45,654 bases of DNA from an uncultured Clostridia bacterium (GTDB lineage Bacteria > Bacillota > Clostridia > Oscillospirales > Acutalibacteraceae), in the NCBI GenBank assembly GCA_946406145.1, contig CAMJJL010000011.1:1-45654 (forward strand), written 5' to 3'. The notes below the pieces were generated by a model. That model was not told the origin of the DNA. It saw only the letters and a list, made by a program, of their open reading frames with translations, and searched no databases. The translations under genes were made by a program, and so were the position numbers. Positions 25,353-33,505 of the stretch are shown in pieces; position 1 is the first letter of the stretch; every line of letters starts with the position of its first letter.

Positions 25353-25381
25353 ATTTTAGCATAGATTCTTTTCAACTTCAA
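25353..25381 (-). promoter_or_regulatory. Sigma-A promoter of the 1270-aa dockerin gene
   Basis: TTGAAG (25376-25381), a 17-bp spacer and TAAAAT (25353-25358) on the minus strand; the predicted start near 25346 leaves a leader of about 108 nt. The ribosome site AGGAGGAGATT precedes the ATG. Confidence 0.8.
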
Positions 25382-25403
25382 CGGATTATCTGATTTTTAA
25401 GTA

Positions 25404-25449
25404 TAGAGATTTTCGGCTCAGTTTTGTATATTATGACAAAAGAGTTACA
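25404..25449. promoter_or_regulatory. Shared upstream element, copy 2
   Basis: This is the counterpart of 21215-21260, with the core GTTTTGT-N8-ACAAAAG at 25421-25442. It lies 23 bp upstream of the -35, almost the same geometry as copy 1. Confidence 0.65.
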
Positions 25450-25611
25450 GAATTCAGCCGGGATCGCCGCAGCCCTTGCAACCCTCCGGCACTTGACATG
25501 CGTGTCCGTGTCACCTCTCCTTAAGATGGATTCTGTCACCAAATCATAGATATGGACAGTATCTCACCTTGGAAAAGGAAGGCTTGGGACGTCACAATGA
25601 CCTATCAAGAT
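25450..25611. other. Intergenic stretch with degenerate hairpin-rich repeat
   Basis: No gene is visible. The stretch holds a TGACATG/CGTGTCA hairpin around 25493-25512 followed by CACCTCTCC, and further on ACCTTGG AAAAGGAAGGCTTGGG. This resembles decayed copies of the short intergenic palindromic repeats common in gut Clostridia and the element at 27698-27760. No riboswitch or ncRNA class fits convincingly. Confidence 0.35.
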
Positions 25612-25648
25612 TGATAACAAAACACTCCCCCTGCAAAAGCAGAGGGAG
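25612..25648 (-). terminator. Terminator of the 591-aa dockerin gene
   Basis: On the minus strand CTCCCTCTGC-TTTT-GCAGGGGGAG is followed by TGTTTTGTT. The stem is almost the same as the terminator at 21351-21391. Confidence 0.88.
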
Positions 25649-25690
25649 CGAATCATCATTCCGTATGATTTGAGTTATATGCTGTCAGAC

Positions 25691-27466
25691 TCAGTGGGGA
25701 GTAGACGAAAGGATCGGCTGATTGATGGCGTATTTGACGCTGATACCGACCAGGAAGCGCTGGATCAGGGTCGCATCAAAGATAGTCATCTTACCGTCGC
25801 CGTCAACATCACCGCGTTTGATCATGTCGGCAGTAGCTGTGATAATACCGGCATCTGCACGCTGGATCAAAACAGCATCGGTAGAGTTAACAGAACCGTC
25901 GCCGTTAACATCGCCGAGGAGCACGGGAGCTTCTGTAGGCTTGGGCGGATCAGTCGGAGCCTGAGTGGGCGCTTGTGTAGGAGCCTGAGTGGGCTTGGGC
26001 GGATCGGTGGGCGCCTCGGTAGGAACGATCTTCGGGATCACGATCTGATCCCAGGTCAGTTCCATCTCGGCATTAGCGTTGTTGAAATACTTGCCGCACG
26101 AGGTGCAGTAGAAATAGGACTTCCAGCCGTCAGCGGTCTCGGTAGCCTTTTTACCGGGCTTGAACTTGAGCGTATGCTGATGGTCGAGCTTGGGGATCAC
26201 CAAATCAGCCGCGGTGACCTCGACGGTACCGGCAGCGTCGGAGAAGAGCTTGCTGCAATCATCGCACTTATAATGCGCCTTGACGCCGGCAGCCTGTTCG
26301 GTAGCCGCGACAACGGGAACATAGGTCAGGTTGTGAGCGGTCTTTTCAATGGTCTTATGGGTACGGGAGATCTCCTCGTGGCAATCGAGGCAGTATACAA
26401 CCTCATCGTAGGAGCCTTCCGCGGTGCAGGTAGCAGCCTTAACATTCTCCGCGACTGCGGCGGCAGGGTTATGGACATGGGTAGTAGGAGCAGGCTGGGT
26501 GGGCTTGGGAGCCTCAGTGGGCTTGGGAGCCTCGGTGGGATCGTCAACAGGGGGCTGATAGCCTACGTGTACGCCGTCCTTGAAGTGGTCGGGGTTCATA
26601 CACATATCAGCTACGTTATCGGACCAGCCGGGAGTACCGTCGGGATAGTCGGAATCTTCGCCGACGCCCTCTTTATACTCTTTGCCGTAGCAGCCGTTAC
26701 CGTAGTAAACATACCAATCGGCGCCGCATTCCTGCTTATGGGAGAAGGGGTTGACGGAGAAACGGTCGGGATTGATAACATAGATACAATTATTAAAGCA
26801 CCACGGATCGGGAGAACCGTATTCCAAAGAATCATAGTCGCCGACGAACGCGCCTTCGATGTTGGTGTCGATGGTCTGAGCCGCCTGATAGTAGATCGGC
26901 TTGGAAGAATCGGTGCCGCCGTCAACGCCGTTGTTAAAGATCGCAACTGCGACAGAAGCAGATGTATCGTCGATATCGTAAGGGATGTCGGCGTAGTAGA
27001 TACCCTGATCATAGTCCGCGATCTCCATGCGATAACCTACCCAATAACCTTCCTTATCGGCAGGTCCGCCCCACCAGTATATGCCGGCATAGTGCTTGCC
27101 GTCGAGGATGTTATAGTCGTTATACCATGAGGGGGACTTGTCACCCTTGTGGAGTACGAGATCATCGTGTTCTTCTTCGACGACCTCGCTCGTATCAGGG
27201 TCGATCACAGCGGGAACGTGTACATAGACGTCGTCCGTCGCTGCAGGACCGTTCTTGCCGTTCGGCATCATGAAATAGACGCGCTGCGTCGGGAGGGAAC
27301 CGGGCTCCATCTCGTTTTCTGCCTCATACGCCGCGATACCCTCGCTGACAGACTGGACAACGGGAACACCGTCTTCTACGTCAGACACGGATACAGCATT
27401 GAAGGACACAGCCAGCGCAGCAGTAAGCAATGCCGCTACCAATAATAAACTGATTACCTTTTTCAT
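25691..27466 (-). CDS. Secreted dockerin protein with starch-binding-like N-terminal module and Cys repeats
   Basis: The 591-aa protein has a signal peptide (about 1-24) and an N-terminal module (about 62-300) shared with the 1093-aa protein: 'RVYFMMPNGKNG', 'HYAGIYWWGGP', 'GYRMEI', 'VAIFNNGVDGGTDSS' and 'CGADWYVYYGNGCYG'. A linker, one 'ATCTAEGSYDEVVYCLDC' repeat and two 'CxxCxKxF' repeats follow; then comes a PTQAP/PTDPP linker, then a dockerin (about 515-591) with DVNGDGSVNSTD and DVDGDGKMTIFD. The WW, Y-MEI and IFNNG-DGG pattern resembles CBM26-type starch-binding folds. No catalytic motif. The likely role is substrate binding on the cell surface through cohesin attachment. It has its own promoter and terminator. 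Confidence 0.85.
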   Translation of the reverse strand: MKKVISLLLVAALLTAALAVSFNAVSVSDVEDGVPVVQSVSEGIAAYEAENEMEPGSLPTQRVYFMMPNGKNGPAATDDVYVHVPAVIDPDTSEVVEEEHDDLVLHKGDKSPSWYNDYNILDGKHYAGIYWWGGPADKEGYWVGYRMEIADYDQGIYYADIPYDIDDTSASVAVAIFNNGVDGGTDSSKPIYYQAAQTIDTNIEGAFVGDYDSLEYGSPDPWCFNNCIYVINPDRFSVNPFSHKQECGADWYVYYGNGCYGKEYKEGVGEDSDYPDGTPGWSDNVADMCMNPDHFKDGVHVGYQPPVDDPTEAPKPTEAPKPTQPAPTTHVHNPAAAVAENVKAATCTAEGSYDEVVYCLDCHEEISRTHKTIEKTAHNLTYVPVVAATEQAAGVKAHYKCDDCSKLFSDAAGTVEVTAADLVIPKLDHQHTLKFKPGKKATETADGWKSYFYCTSCGKYFNNANAEMELTWDQIVIPKIVPTEAPTDPPKPTQAPTQAPTQAPTDPPKPTEAPVLLGDVNGDGSVNSTDAVLIQRADAGIITATADMIKRGDVDGDGKMTIFDATLIQRFLVGISVKYAINQPILSSTPH

Positions 27467-27508
27467 TATTAATCCTCCTAAGCATTTATTATGCTATTAT
27501 GCATCTTC

Positions 27509-27537
27509 ATCTTATCACATAATCGTCAGGGATTCAA
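27509..27537 (-). promoter_or_regulatory. Sigma-A promoter of the 591-aa dockerin gene
   Basis: TTGAAT (27532-27537), a 17-bp spacer and TAAGAT (27509-27514) on the minus strand lie 42 bases before the start codon, which has an AGGAGG site. Confidence 0.82.
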
Positions 27538-28045
27538 TATTTTTTTGTAAATTGCGGTAAAATATTTTTGTTTGTGGATTGGTTTCCGTCAGGTTGCACA
27601 AATAGTGCGTTGATTTTTTGGTAACGTTATTTGTAAGCCAATAGCAAAGGAAGTGTATCGATCTTTTGGTATAGGTAATCTTTCGGACAAGTCAGCACCT
27701 CATCCGACCTTTTCGGCTCTTTGGGAGTCGAAAAGCTCACCTTCTCCCCGAGGAGGAAATGCTTTTTTACTGAGATTGAAAAGTGACAAACGGAATCTTG
27801 CGGTTATGATATGATCTGGTTACGTATGATTTGCTCCGCACTTCATTCGAAACTCTGACGAAAAAGGTTTTGACAGCACCTCAAAGCCTGCCTGCTGCCC
27901 CCCCGGCGCGCTCTGTGGTATTTTCCACTGATAGCATATCAACTGTTTTATTCAGAGTTTCGTATAAAAGGTATATATCGGATCAGTTTCGGGAGGAGCG
28001 CCCCACCATCATCATCAATGCAGGAATACAAACCCTCGCAATAAT
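27538..28045. other. Intergenic stretch upstream of the 591-aa dockerin gene
   Basis: No gene is supported here. It holds the palindromic element at 27698-27760 and an 11-bp inverted repeat CGAAACTCTGA/TCAGAGTTTCG (27848-27858 and 27952-27962) of unknown meaning. The rest is unremarkable, and AT-rich near the promoter. Confidence 0.5.
27698..27760. repeat. Short palindromic intergenic element (REP/MITE-like)
   Basis: CCTCATCCG is followed by an 11-bp hairpin CTTTTCGGCTC/GAGTCGAAAAG (27709-27719 and 27725-27735, one G-U pair) and then CACCTTCTCC with a small CTCC/GGAG hairpin. The layout (CCTC-TCCG, hairpin, CACCTTC-CCC) is typical of short non-coding palindromes dispersed in Clostridia genomes. 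Confidence 0.45.
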
Positions 28046-28080
28046 GGTAAAAAAGCTCCCCCTGCCTAAGCAAGGGGAGC
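28046..28080 (-). terminator. Terminator of the 1093-aa dockerin gene
   Basis: On the minus strand GCTCCCCTTGC and GCAGGGGGAGC form the stem, followed by TTTTTTACC. Confidence 0.9.
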
Positions 28081-28116
28081 AAAAGCTGTTGAATTGTTAC
28101 TCAGAATAATATCGGA

Positions 28117-31100
28117 TTAATTTTCAACTACGGGTTCGCCGATGTTGTACTTGTTCGTACCGATACCTGCGAGATAGCGCTGGATCAGGGTTGCATCCAG
28201 GATGGTAACCTGACCGTCGCCGTCTACGTCAGCAGCAACAACATCGAAGCTGTCAACAACATTCATCTGAGCGTCATAACGCTGGATCATGGTAGCGTCA
28301 GTAGCGGTAACCTTGCCGTCGCCGTCAGCGTCGCCGATGATGTAGCTGGGCTCTTCGGTCGGTGTCCATTCAACCGTCATCTTTGCACCGGTCTTGGTGT
28401 TGTAGTCGAATTCGCTCAGGTCAAGGGTGATGTCGATTCTGGTGCCTGCGGTCAGACCTGTGATTTTGAGGTTCGTGGAACCGTTGTAGATCGCGTCGGT
28501 AGTTACGCCGTTTGCGATAACGCCGTTGTCGCCGAGACCGAAGTTGTCAGTCCAAGCGCCGTTGATCGCGAACTTGAACTCGATGTCGGTGGGATCATAC
28601 TCGCCGAGTGTATAGTCAGCAATGTAAACGCCCTCAGAAACCATGGACATCTGGTTTTCTTCAGCAGCGGGATTCCAGTTGATCTTGTTCAGCCAGTTGT
28701 CGCCGTCCGGAGAGCCGTTACCTACTACGGTGACGGACTGAACATCCAGCTCTGAAATAGGAGCAACGTTGTCGCCCTCTACCCATGTCTTGACGCCGTC
28801 ACAGTATACGGTAAAGGTACCTGCCTCGGTCACATTGAAGGTGACGTTGTTGCCGGTCTCGTCGCCGATCCACTCAGCGCCGTTCTTGACAGCCTTGAGC
28901 TGTACAGCAGTCTTAGCGGCATCAACAGTGTATTCCTTATACCATACGTCGTTAGCGAAGGTCATGGTGTTGTTGGTGTCGTTGCCATTCCAAGAGGTAC
29001 CGAAGATTGTGGTATCGTTACCTGCTACGATGTAAGTATCAGCAGGAGTGGGAGCTTCTGTGGGAGTCGGAGCCTCGGTGGGAACAGGAGCCTCGGTCGG
29101 AGCCTCGGTGGGAACAGGAGCGTCTGTCGGAGCCTCAGTGGGAACAGGAGCCTCGGTCGGGGTCACAACCTCTGTGGGAGGTACATACTCGCCGGTCTTG
29201 ACGAACTTGTACATATAGCCGCCTACTTGCGCGCCGTGAGCTGCGGGGTTACCCTCGGGATCGGACTCGGTATAAACCTTGATCCAACCATCATTGGGAT
29301 CGCCGTCGCCGTTGGGACGGAAGTAGATGGTGTAGATGCCGTCCTCAGCAACGGTACGGTTGTTCTCTACGCCGTCGGGGTAGTAATAAGAAACGGAGGT
29401 GCCTCTCTTGGAGGACTTAACGACCTTGAAGTTGTCGCCGATGATCTCGGGACCTGCAGGATCGGAATTCTTGATGGGGTTGCCGAACTGATCAACGCCG
29501 AGCTCAGCCTTGGTCAGAGCGATGTTATCGATCTTGTACAGACCTTCTTCTACCATTGTCATCTCGAGAGCGGGATCAAGGCTCCAGTTCTGGTTCATGG
29601 AAGCGATGGTACCGTAGAGATAGTAGGTGTTGGGCTTGAGCTCGGGAGCGGGCTCGGTGGGAGCAGTGGTGGGAGCCTCAGTCGGAACAGGAGCCTCGGT
29701 GGGAGCCTCAGTCGGAGCCTCGGTGGGCTCTGCGGGAGCAGTCCAGGTAACCAGCATATCAGCGCCGGTCTTGGTCTTGAAATCAAAGTTAGACAGGTCG
29801 ATGCGGATCTTGATGGTGGTGCCTGCGGTCAGACCGGTGATCTTGAGGTTGGTGGAACCGTTGTAGACAGCCTCTGCGACAACGTCGTTCGCAATAACGC
29901 CGCCGTCAGCCAGACCGAAGTTGTGGGTCCAAGCGTCGTTGATCGCGAACTTGAACTCGATATCGGAGGGATCATACTCGCCGAGGGTGTACTCAGCCTC
30001 GTAGACAGCATCCCATGTATTGGTCATGTGGTTCGCTTCGGCAGCCGGATCCCAGCTGATGTTGTTCAGCCAGCCGCTGCCGTCCTCGGCACCGTTACCT
30101 ACCAAGGTGACGGACTCGATATCCAGCTTCTCATTGAAAGAAACGATATCGCCTTCTACCCATGCCTTTTCGCCGTCGCAGCATACGGTGAAGGTGCCTG
30201 CGCCGGTGAGGTCAAAGGTGACGTTGTTGCCGGTCTCGTCGCCGATCCAGGTTGTGCCGTTCTTGACAACCTTGAGCTGGACGTCCTTCATCGCGTCTGT
30301 GACGGTGTAAGACTTAGCGAACATACCGCCGGCCTCTTCCATGGTGTTGTTAGCGTTGTTGCCATCCCAAGAGGTACCGAAGATATCGGTAGCGTTACCT
30401 GCTACGATATAGGTATCGGCAGGAGTGGGAGCCTCGGTCGGAGCCTCGGTCGGGACAGGAGCGTCAGTGGGAGCCTCGGTGGGAACAGGAGCGTCGGTCG
30501 GAGCCTCGGTGGGAACAGGAGCGTCGGTCGGAGCCTCTGTGGGAGCCTCGGTCGGCTCATCGGGATCCTCGTGATAGCCTACGTGCTCGCCCGCCTCGTT
30601 AAAGTGGTCGGGATTCAGGCAGCAATCCTCAACACTGGTGAACTCGTCAGCGTCGGTTCTGTAGCCGCCATAGCAGCCGTTGCCATAGTAGAAGTACCAG
30701 TTACCGCCGCAGGTCTGCTTGCCGGAGAAGGCATTGATGTCAACCTGATTGGGGTCGATAACGTAGATACAACCATCGAAGTCAAACTCGTTGTAGGTGT
30801 CGCCCCAGAGGGTGTCATAATCGCCCTCGTAAGCGCCTTCCATGTTGTTATCGATGGACTGAGCAGCCTTATAGTAGATCGGGAGGCTGGAATCGGTACC
30901 GCCGTCAACACCGTTGTTGAAGATAGCGGAGGTCAGCTCACCGTCGCCGGGGATCTCTGCATAGTAAACGCAGTTGTCAACGTCGTCGATCTCCATCTTG
31001 TAGCCGGGCCATGCAGCGGGAGAAGCGGGAGCATCCCACCAATAGATACCTGCATAGTGGTTGCCGTCTGCGCCTTCGTTGAATTCGTTGAACCAGGACG

Positions 31101-31398
31101 GAGCCTTGCCGCCTGCCTTGATCACGAGTTCATCATACGCCGGCGTGATAACGTCACCCGTATCGGGATCGAGGACATCGGGATGATGAACATAAACGTC
31201 ATCATTGGCTACGTCGCCGTTTTTGCCGTTAGGCATCATGAAGTAAACTTTTGCGAGTGAGCCCTCATATGCTTCATCTTCCAACGCAGCTTCAATCGTA
31301 GGTGCGTCAGGATCTACGACATTGTAAGCGTTGAACGCTACGACAGTCGTGGATAAGACTAACATGAGAGCTAAAATTACGCTAATAAACTTTCTCAT
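28117..31398 (-). CDS. Secreted multi-module starch-binding-like dockerin protein
   Basis: The 1093-aa protein has a signal peptide (about 1-24) and an N-terminal module (about 50-278) shared with the 591-aa protein ('KVYFMMPNGKNG', 'YAGIYWWDAPASPAAWPGY', 'AIFNNGVDGGTDSS'). After a PTEAP/PTDAP linker come two modules (about 328-418, 'DTYIVAGNATDIFGTSWDGN', and 425-553, 'SVTLVGNG...EFKFAINDAW') that resemble the X25/starch-binding modules of pullulanases. A third, different module follows (about 588-745, 'TYYLYGTIASMNQNWSLD'). The X25-like pair is then repeated ('DTYIVAGNDTTIFGTSWNGN' and on). The dockerin is at about 1019-1093 (DADGDGKVTATD, DVDGDGQVTILD). No catalytic motif. It probably binds starch granules at the surface. 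Confidence 0.86.
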   Translation of the reverse strand: MRKFISVILALMLVLSTTVVAFNAYNVVDPDAPTIEAALEDEAYEGSLAKVYFMMPNGKNGDVANDDVYVHHPDVLDPDTGDVITPAYDELVIKAGGKAPSWFNEFNEGADGNHYAGIYWWDAPASPAAWPGYKMEIDDVDNCVYYAEIPGDGELTSAIFNNGVDGGTDSSLPIYYKAAQSIDNNMEGAYEGDYDTLWGDTYNEFDFDGCIYVIDPNQVDINAFSGKQTCGGNWYFYYGNGCYGGYRTDADEFTSVEDCCLNPDHFNEAGEHVGYHEDPDEPTEAPTEAPTDAPVPTEAPTDAPVPTEAPTDAPVPTEAPTEAPTPADTYIVAGNATDIFGTSWDGNNANNTMEEAGGMFAKSYTVTDAMKDVQLKVVKNGTTWIGDETGNNVTFDLTGAGTFTVCCDGEKAWVEGDIVSFNEKLDIESVTLVGNGAEDGSGWLNNISWDPAAEANHMTNTWDAVYEAEYTLGEYDPSDIEFKFAINDAWTHNFGLADGGVIANDVVAEAVYNGSTNLKITGLTAGTTIKIRIDLSNFDFKTKTGADMLVTWTAPAEPTEAPTEAPTEAPVPTEAPTTAPTEPAPELKPNTYYLYGTIASMNQNWSLDPALEMTMVEEGLYKIDNIALTKAELGVDQFGNPIKNSDPAGPEIIGDNFKVVKSSKRGTSVSYYYPDGVENNRTVAEDGIYTIYFRPNGDGDPNDGWIKVYTESDPEGNPAAHGAQVGGYMYKFVKTGEYVPPTEVVTPTEAPVPTEAPTDAPVPTEAPTEAPVPTEAPTPTEAPTPADTYIVAGNDTTIFGTSWNGNDTNNTMTFANDVWYKEYTVDAAKTAVQLKAVKNGAEWIGDETGNNVTFNVTEAGTFTVYCDGVKTWVEGDNVAPISELDVQSVTVVGNGSPDGDNWLNKINWNPAAEENQMSMVSEGVYIADYTLGEYDPTDIEFKFAINGAWTDNFGLGDNGVIANGVTTDAIYNGSTNLKITGLTAGTRIDITLDLSEFDYNTKTGAKMTVEWTPTEEPSYIIGDADGDGKVTATDATMIQRYDAQMNVVDSFDVVAADVDGDGQVTILDATLIQRYLAGIGTNKYNIGEPVVEN

Positions 31399-31434
31399 AA
31401 TTTCCTCCTTATAATAATTTTATTGCGTAGCTTA

Positions 31435-31463
31435 ATCATAGCACAAAATTTTAGATTATTCAA
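31435..31463 (-). promoter_or_regulatory. Sigma-A promoter of the 1093-aa dockerin gene
   Basis: TTGAAT (31458-31463), a 17-bp spacer and TATGAT (31435-31440) on the minus strand lie 37 bases before the ATG, which has an AAGGAGG site. Confidence 0.84.
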
Positions 31464-31762
31464 TAATTATTTTTGCAATTGGAAAGATTTTTACTTGGTT
31501 TTCTCCATTTTTGGCAAAGCGCCGAAAGCCTTGGTTATATCGCCTAAAATCATTGTGCTTCTGTTGGTCAAAATCACGGAAAATGTGGCCAGTTCAGCAA
31601 AATCATGCCTTTTTTCTTGGTGCGTTTTGCACGAACAGAGGATGAATCATATCTGCAGATCGAGCATATTTTTACGTTTGTTGAGAACAAACGACGCTGT
31701 GCAACATCAAAAAACGCTTCTTTATCATCATGGGAGTTATAAAAACAAATCAGAGATTTGGC
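31464..31762. other. Intergenic stretch upstream of the 1093-aa dockerin gene
   Basis: No gene is visible. A perfect 8-bp palindrome with a 3-base spacer, CGTTTGTT-GAG-AACAAACG, lies at 31675-31693 and could be an operator. A weak echo of the element shared by the other two dockerin promoters (a GATTTT block then TTTT...GGCAAAG) lies at about 31485-31521. Confidence 0.4.
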
Positions 31763-31796
31763 GACTAAAATAATCCCCCTGCGTCAACAGGGGGAT
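31763..31796 (-). terminator. Terminator of the VanW-family gene
   Basis: On the minus strand ATCCCCCTG/CAGGGGGAT arms around a 6-nt loop are followed by TATTTTAG. Confidence 0.88.
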
Positions 31797-31807
31797 CGAT
31801 GGTGGAA

Positions 31808-33505
31808 TTACTGACCGCCTTCACCGCCGGAGGCAGGCGCTTCCTGCGCAGGCGCTTCCTGAACAGGCGCTTCCTGTGCATCCTGGGCAGGCGCTTCCTC
31901 TCCGCCGCCGGAGTTGTCATCGCCGCCGGAATCTCCACCGCCGCTGTTATCGGAGCCGCCGCCGGAGTTACCGGATGAGCCCGATGACGGAGCAGAGGTA
32001 TAGTAAGTGGAGGAGGGCAGGTCGTCGGAATCGACCTCGCTGCCATTCTTTAAATAGGTACGGGTAGTCGTAACCTTGTACCCGTTGCTGAAGTAGGACG
32101 GATCAGAGGTGTGGATCTCGACGTCGTCGAACTTGGGGTTCTCCAGACCGTAGATCTCACAGTTGAGCTGTGTGCCGTCCATCCAGCACTTCATAAATAG
32201 CTGGTATTTGAAGGGATTGTTGACCTTGAGGTCGATGTTGCCGTAATCAACGGTCGCGTCACGTCCCGCGTCAACGTATACCGATTTATAATAGTGGCAC
32301 TCGCGCTCCACGACACTCATACCGCAGAGGATAGCGGCGTTGTAGATGGTGGTGGAGGACTGGCAGATACCGCCGCCGACACCTGTCTCGCTGCGACCCT
32401 CGACGATAACACCGGCAGGCTTGTAGCCGTTGGACTCAAGATTGGAGTTGCCGGTATGGTCATTGAACGACCATGTCTCGCCTGGCTCGATAATGGAGCC
32501 GTTGCATGCCGCAAGAGAAACACGCATGTTCTCGTTACCGTTGGAGTTGTTGGTCGAGGTGGTGGAGAACTCAGAGAGCTTGGTGATATTCTTCTTGAGA
32601 TAATCCGCTGTATACTCGGGATCGACCTCCTTGACGGTCGCATCGACCGTACCGGCGATATTGCCTTTCTTGATGAAGGTGGAAAGCGCGTTGAGGCTGG
32701 TGGCCTCGTCCAGCGTTTTGCCCTTGGAATCAGCAGCGATGGTGAACATCGACTCCGCGTCGGGATCAAATTCAGTCACCTTGGCGTCCTTGGGGTCCTG
32801 CTTGACGTCGGCAGCGATCTTGGTGATCAAATCCTTGCAGGTGGAGTCATCGACCGTCATCTTGATCTCATAGTTCTTGTCCTCGGTCTTGATGCCCTTT
32901 TCCTCGGAATAAGCCTTAGCCTCGTTCAAAACCGCCTCGGTATCGAAGGAGTATTTGAAATCATCCTTGGTATAGTTATAGGTCTTGTCCCCTGCCTTGA
33001 CGTCGACCTTGATGCCTGCCGCGAGGTCGTTCTCGACGGTCTTCATCAGGGTCTTTGCCTCTTCCATGGTCAGATCCTTGAGAGATTTTCCGTTGACATA
33101 GACGTTATCGGAAAAGGTACTCTGGGGACCGGTGCCCGAGCCGGAGAACATATACAGGACAAATGCGCCGATCGCCGCGACCAGAATGATACCGACGATG
33201 CACAAGGTCACGATCAGGGCAGTTTTCTTCTTCTTTTTCTTCTTTTTAGGCATAGGTGCGTCACCATCATAGTCATCATAAGATGAACGGGGGTTCTTTG
33301 CGGATGGAGCCTGATAGGGCTGTCCGGGCTGTCCGTCATCCACAACGATGAAGTCATCGTTCAGATTGCGCGACACAGCCGCCTGTCGGGTGTTGGCGTC
33401 GGCACCGATCGGCGCCTGTGACGGAGCGGGAGAGCCGCCTCTGCGGCTACGTGCTTCTGCCAGAATGGAATCCAATTCCATGGTATTGGAATTCTTGTCC
33501 GCCAT
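31808..33505 (-). CDS. VanW/YoaR-family membrane-anchored cell-wall protein
   Basis: The protein has 565 residues from ATG 33505. A GTG three codons upstream sits directly against the AAGGAA site and is unlikely. A disordered cytoplasmic tail with a nine-Lys run (about 90-98) precedes a single membrane segment ('TALIVTLCIVGIILVAAIGA'). A YoaR-type PG-binding-like domain (about 130-300) and the VanW domain follow: 'EFSTTSTNNSNGNENMRVSL', 'PGETWSFNDHTG', 'GVGGGICQSSTTIYNAAILC' and 'YYKSVYVDAGRDATVDYG'. The C-terminus is Gly/Ser and then Ala-Pro-Glu-Gln rich ('EAPAQDAQEAPVQEAPAQEA'). The biochemical role of VanW proteins is unclear; an extracytoplasmic peptidoglycan role is likely. Confidence 0.9.
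   Translation of the reverse strand: MADKNSNTMELDSILAEARSRRGGSPAPSQAPIGADANTRQAAVSRNLNDDFIVVDDGQPGQPYQAPSAKNPRSSYDDYDGDAPMPKKKKKKKKTALIVTLCIVGIILVAAIGAFVLYMFSGSGTGPQSTFSDNVYVNGKSLKDLTMEEAKTLMKTVENDLAAGIKVDVKAGDKTYNYTKDDFKYSFDTEAVLNEAKAYSEEKGIKTEDKNYEIKMTVDDSTCKDLITKIAADVKQDPKDAKVTEFDPDAESMFTIAADSKGKTLDEATSLNALSTFIKKGNIAGTVDATVKEVDPEYTADYLKKNITKLSEFSTTSTNNSNGNENMRVSLAACNGSIIEPGETWSFNDHTGNSNLESNGYKPAGVIVEGRSETGVGGGICQSSTTIYNAAILCGMSVVERECHYYKSVYVDAGRDATVDYGNIDLKVNNPFKYQLFMKCWMDGTQLNCEIYGLENPKFDDVEIHTSDPSYFSNGYKVTTTRTYLKNGSEVDSDDLPSSTYYTSAPSSGSSGNSGGGSDNSGGGDSGGDDNSGGGEEAPAQDAQEAPVQEAPAQEAPASGGEGGQ

Noticed and set aside
25470..25610. Possible riboswitch or small RNA upstream of the shared element
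   Set aside because: I compared it with SAM, glycine, guanidine, THF and SRP RNA core motifs and found no match. It resembles degenerate palindromic repeats.
27831..28109. Plus-strand open frame of 92 codons in the intergenic region
   Set aside because: It lacks a ribosome site and any recognisable motif, and it runs through the terminator hairpin of the neighbouring gene.
29040..29170. Regular short DNA repeats that look CRISPR-like (also 30430-30560)
   Set aside because: They encode the PTEAP/PTDAP linker of the dockerin protein in frame; there are no unique spacers of constant length and no cas genes.
29227..31260. Plus-strand open frame of 677 codons antisense to the 1093-aa dockerin gene
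   Set aside because: It is a codon-bias shadow: the product is a Gly/Val/Leu-rich string without domains, while the minus strand gives a signal peptide, modules and a dockerin with a promoter and terminator.
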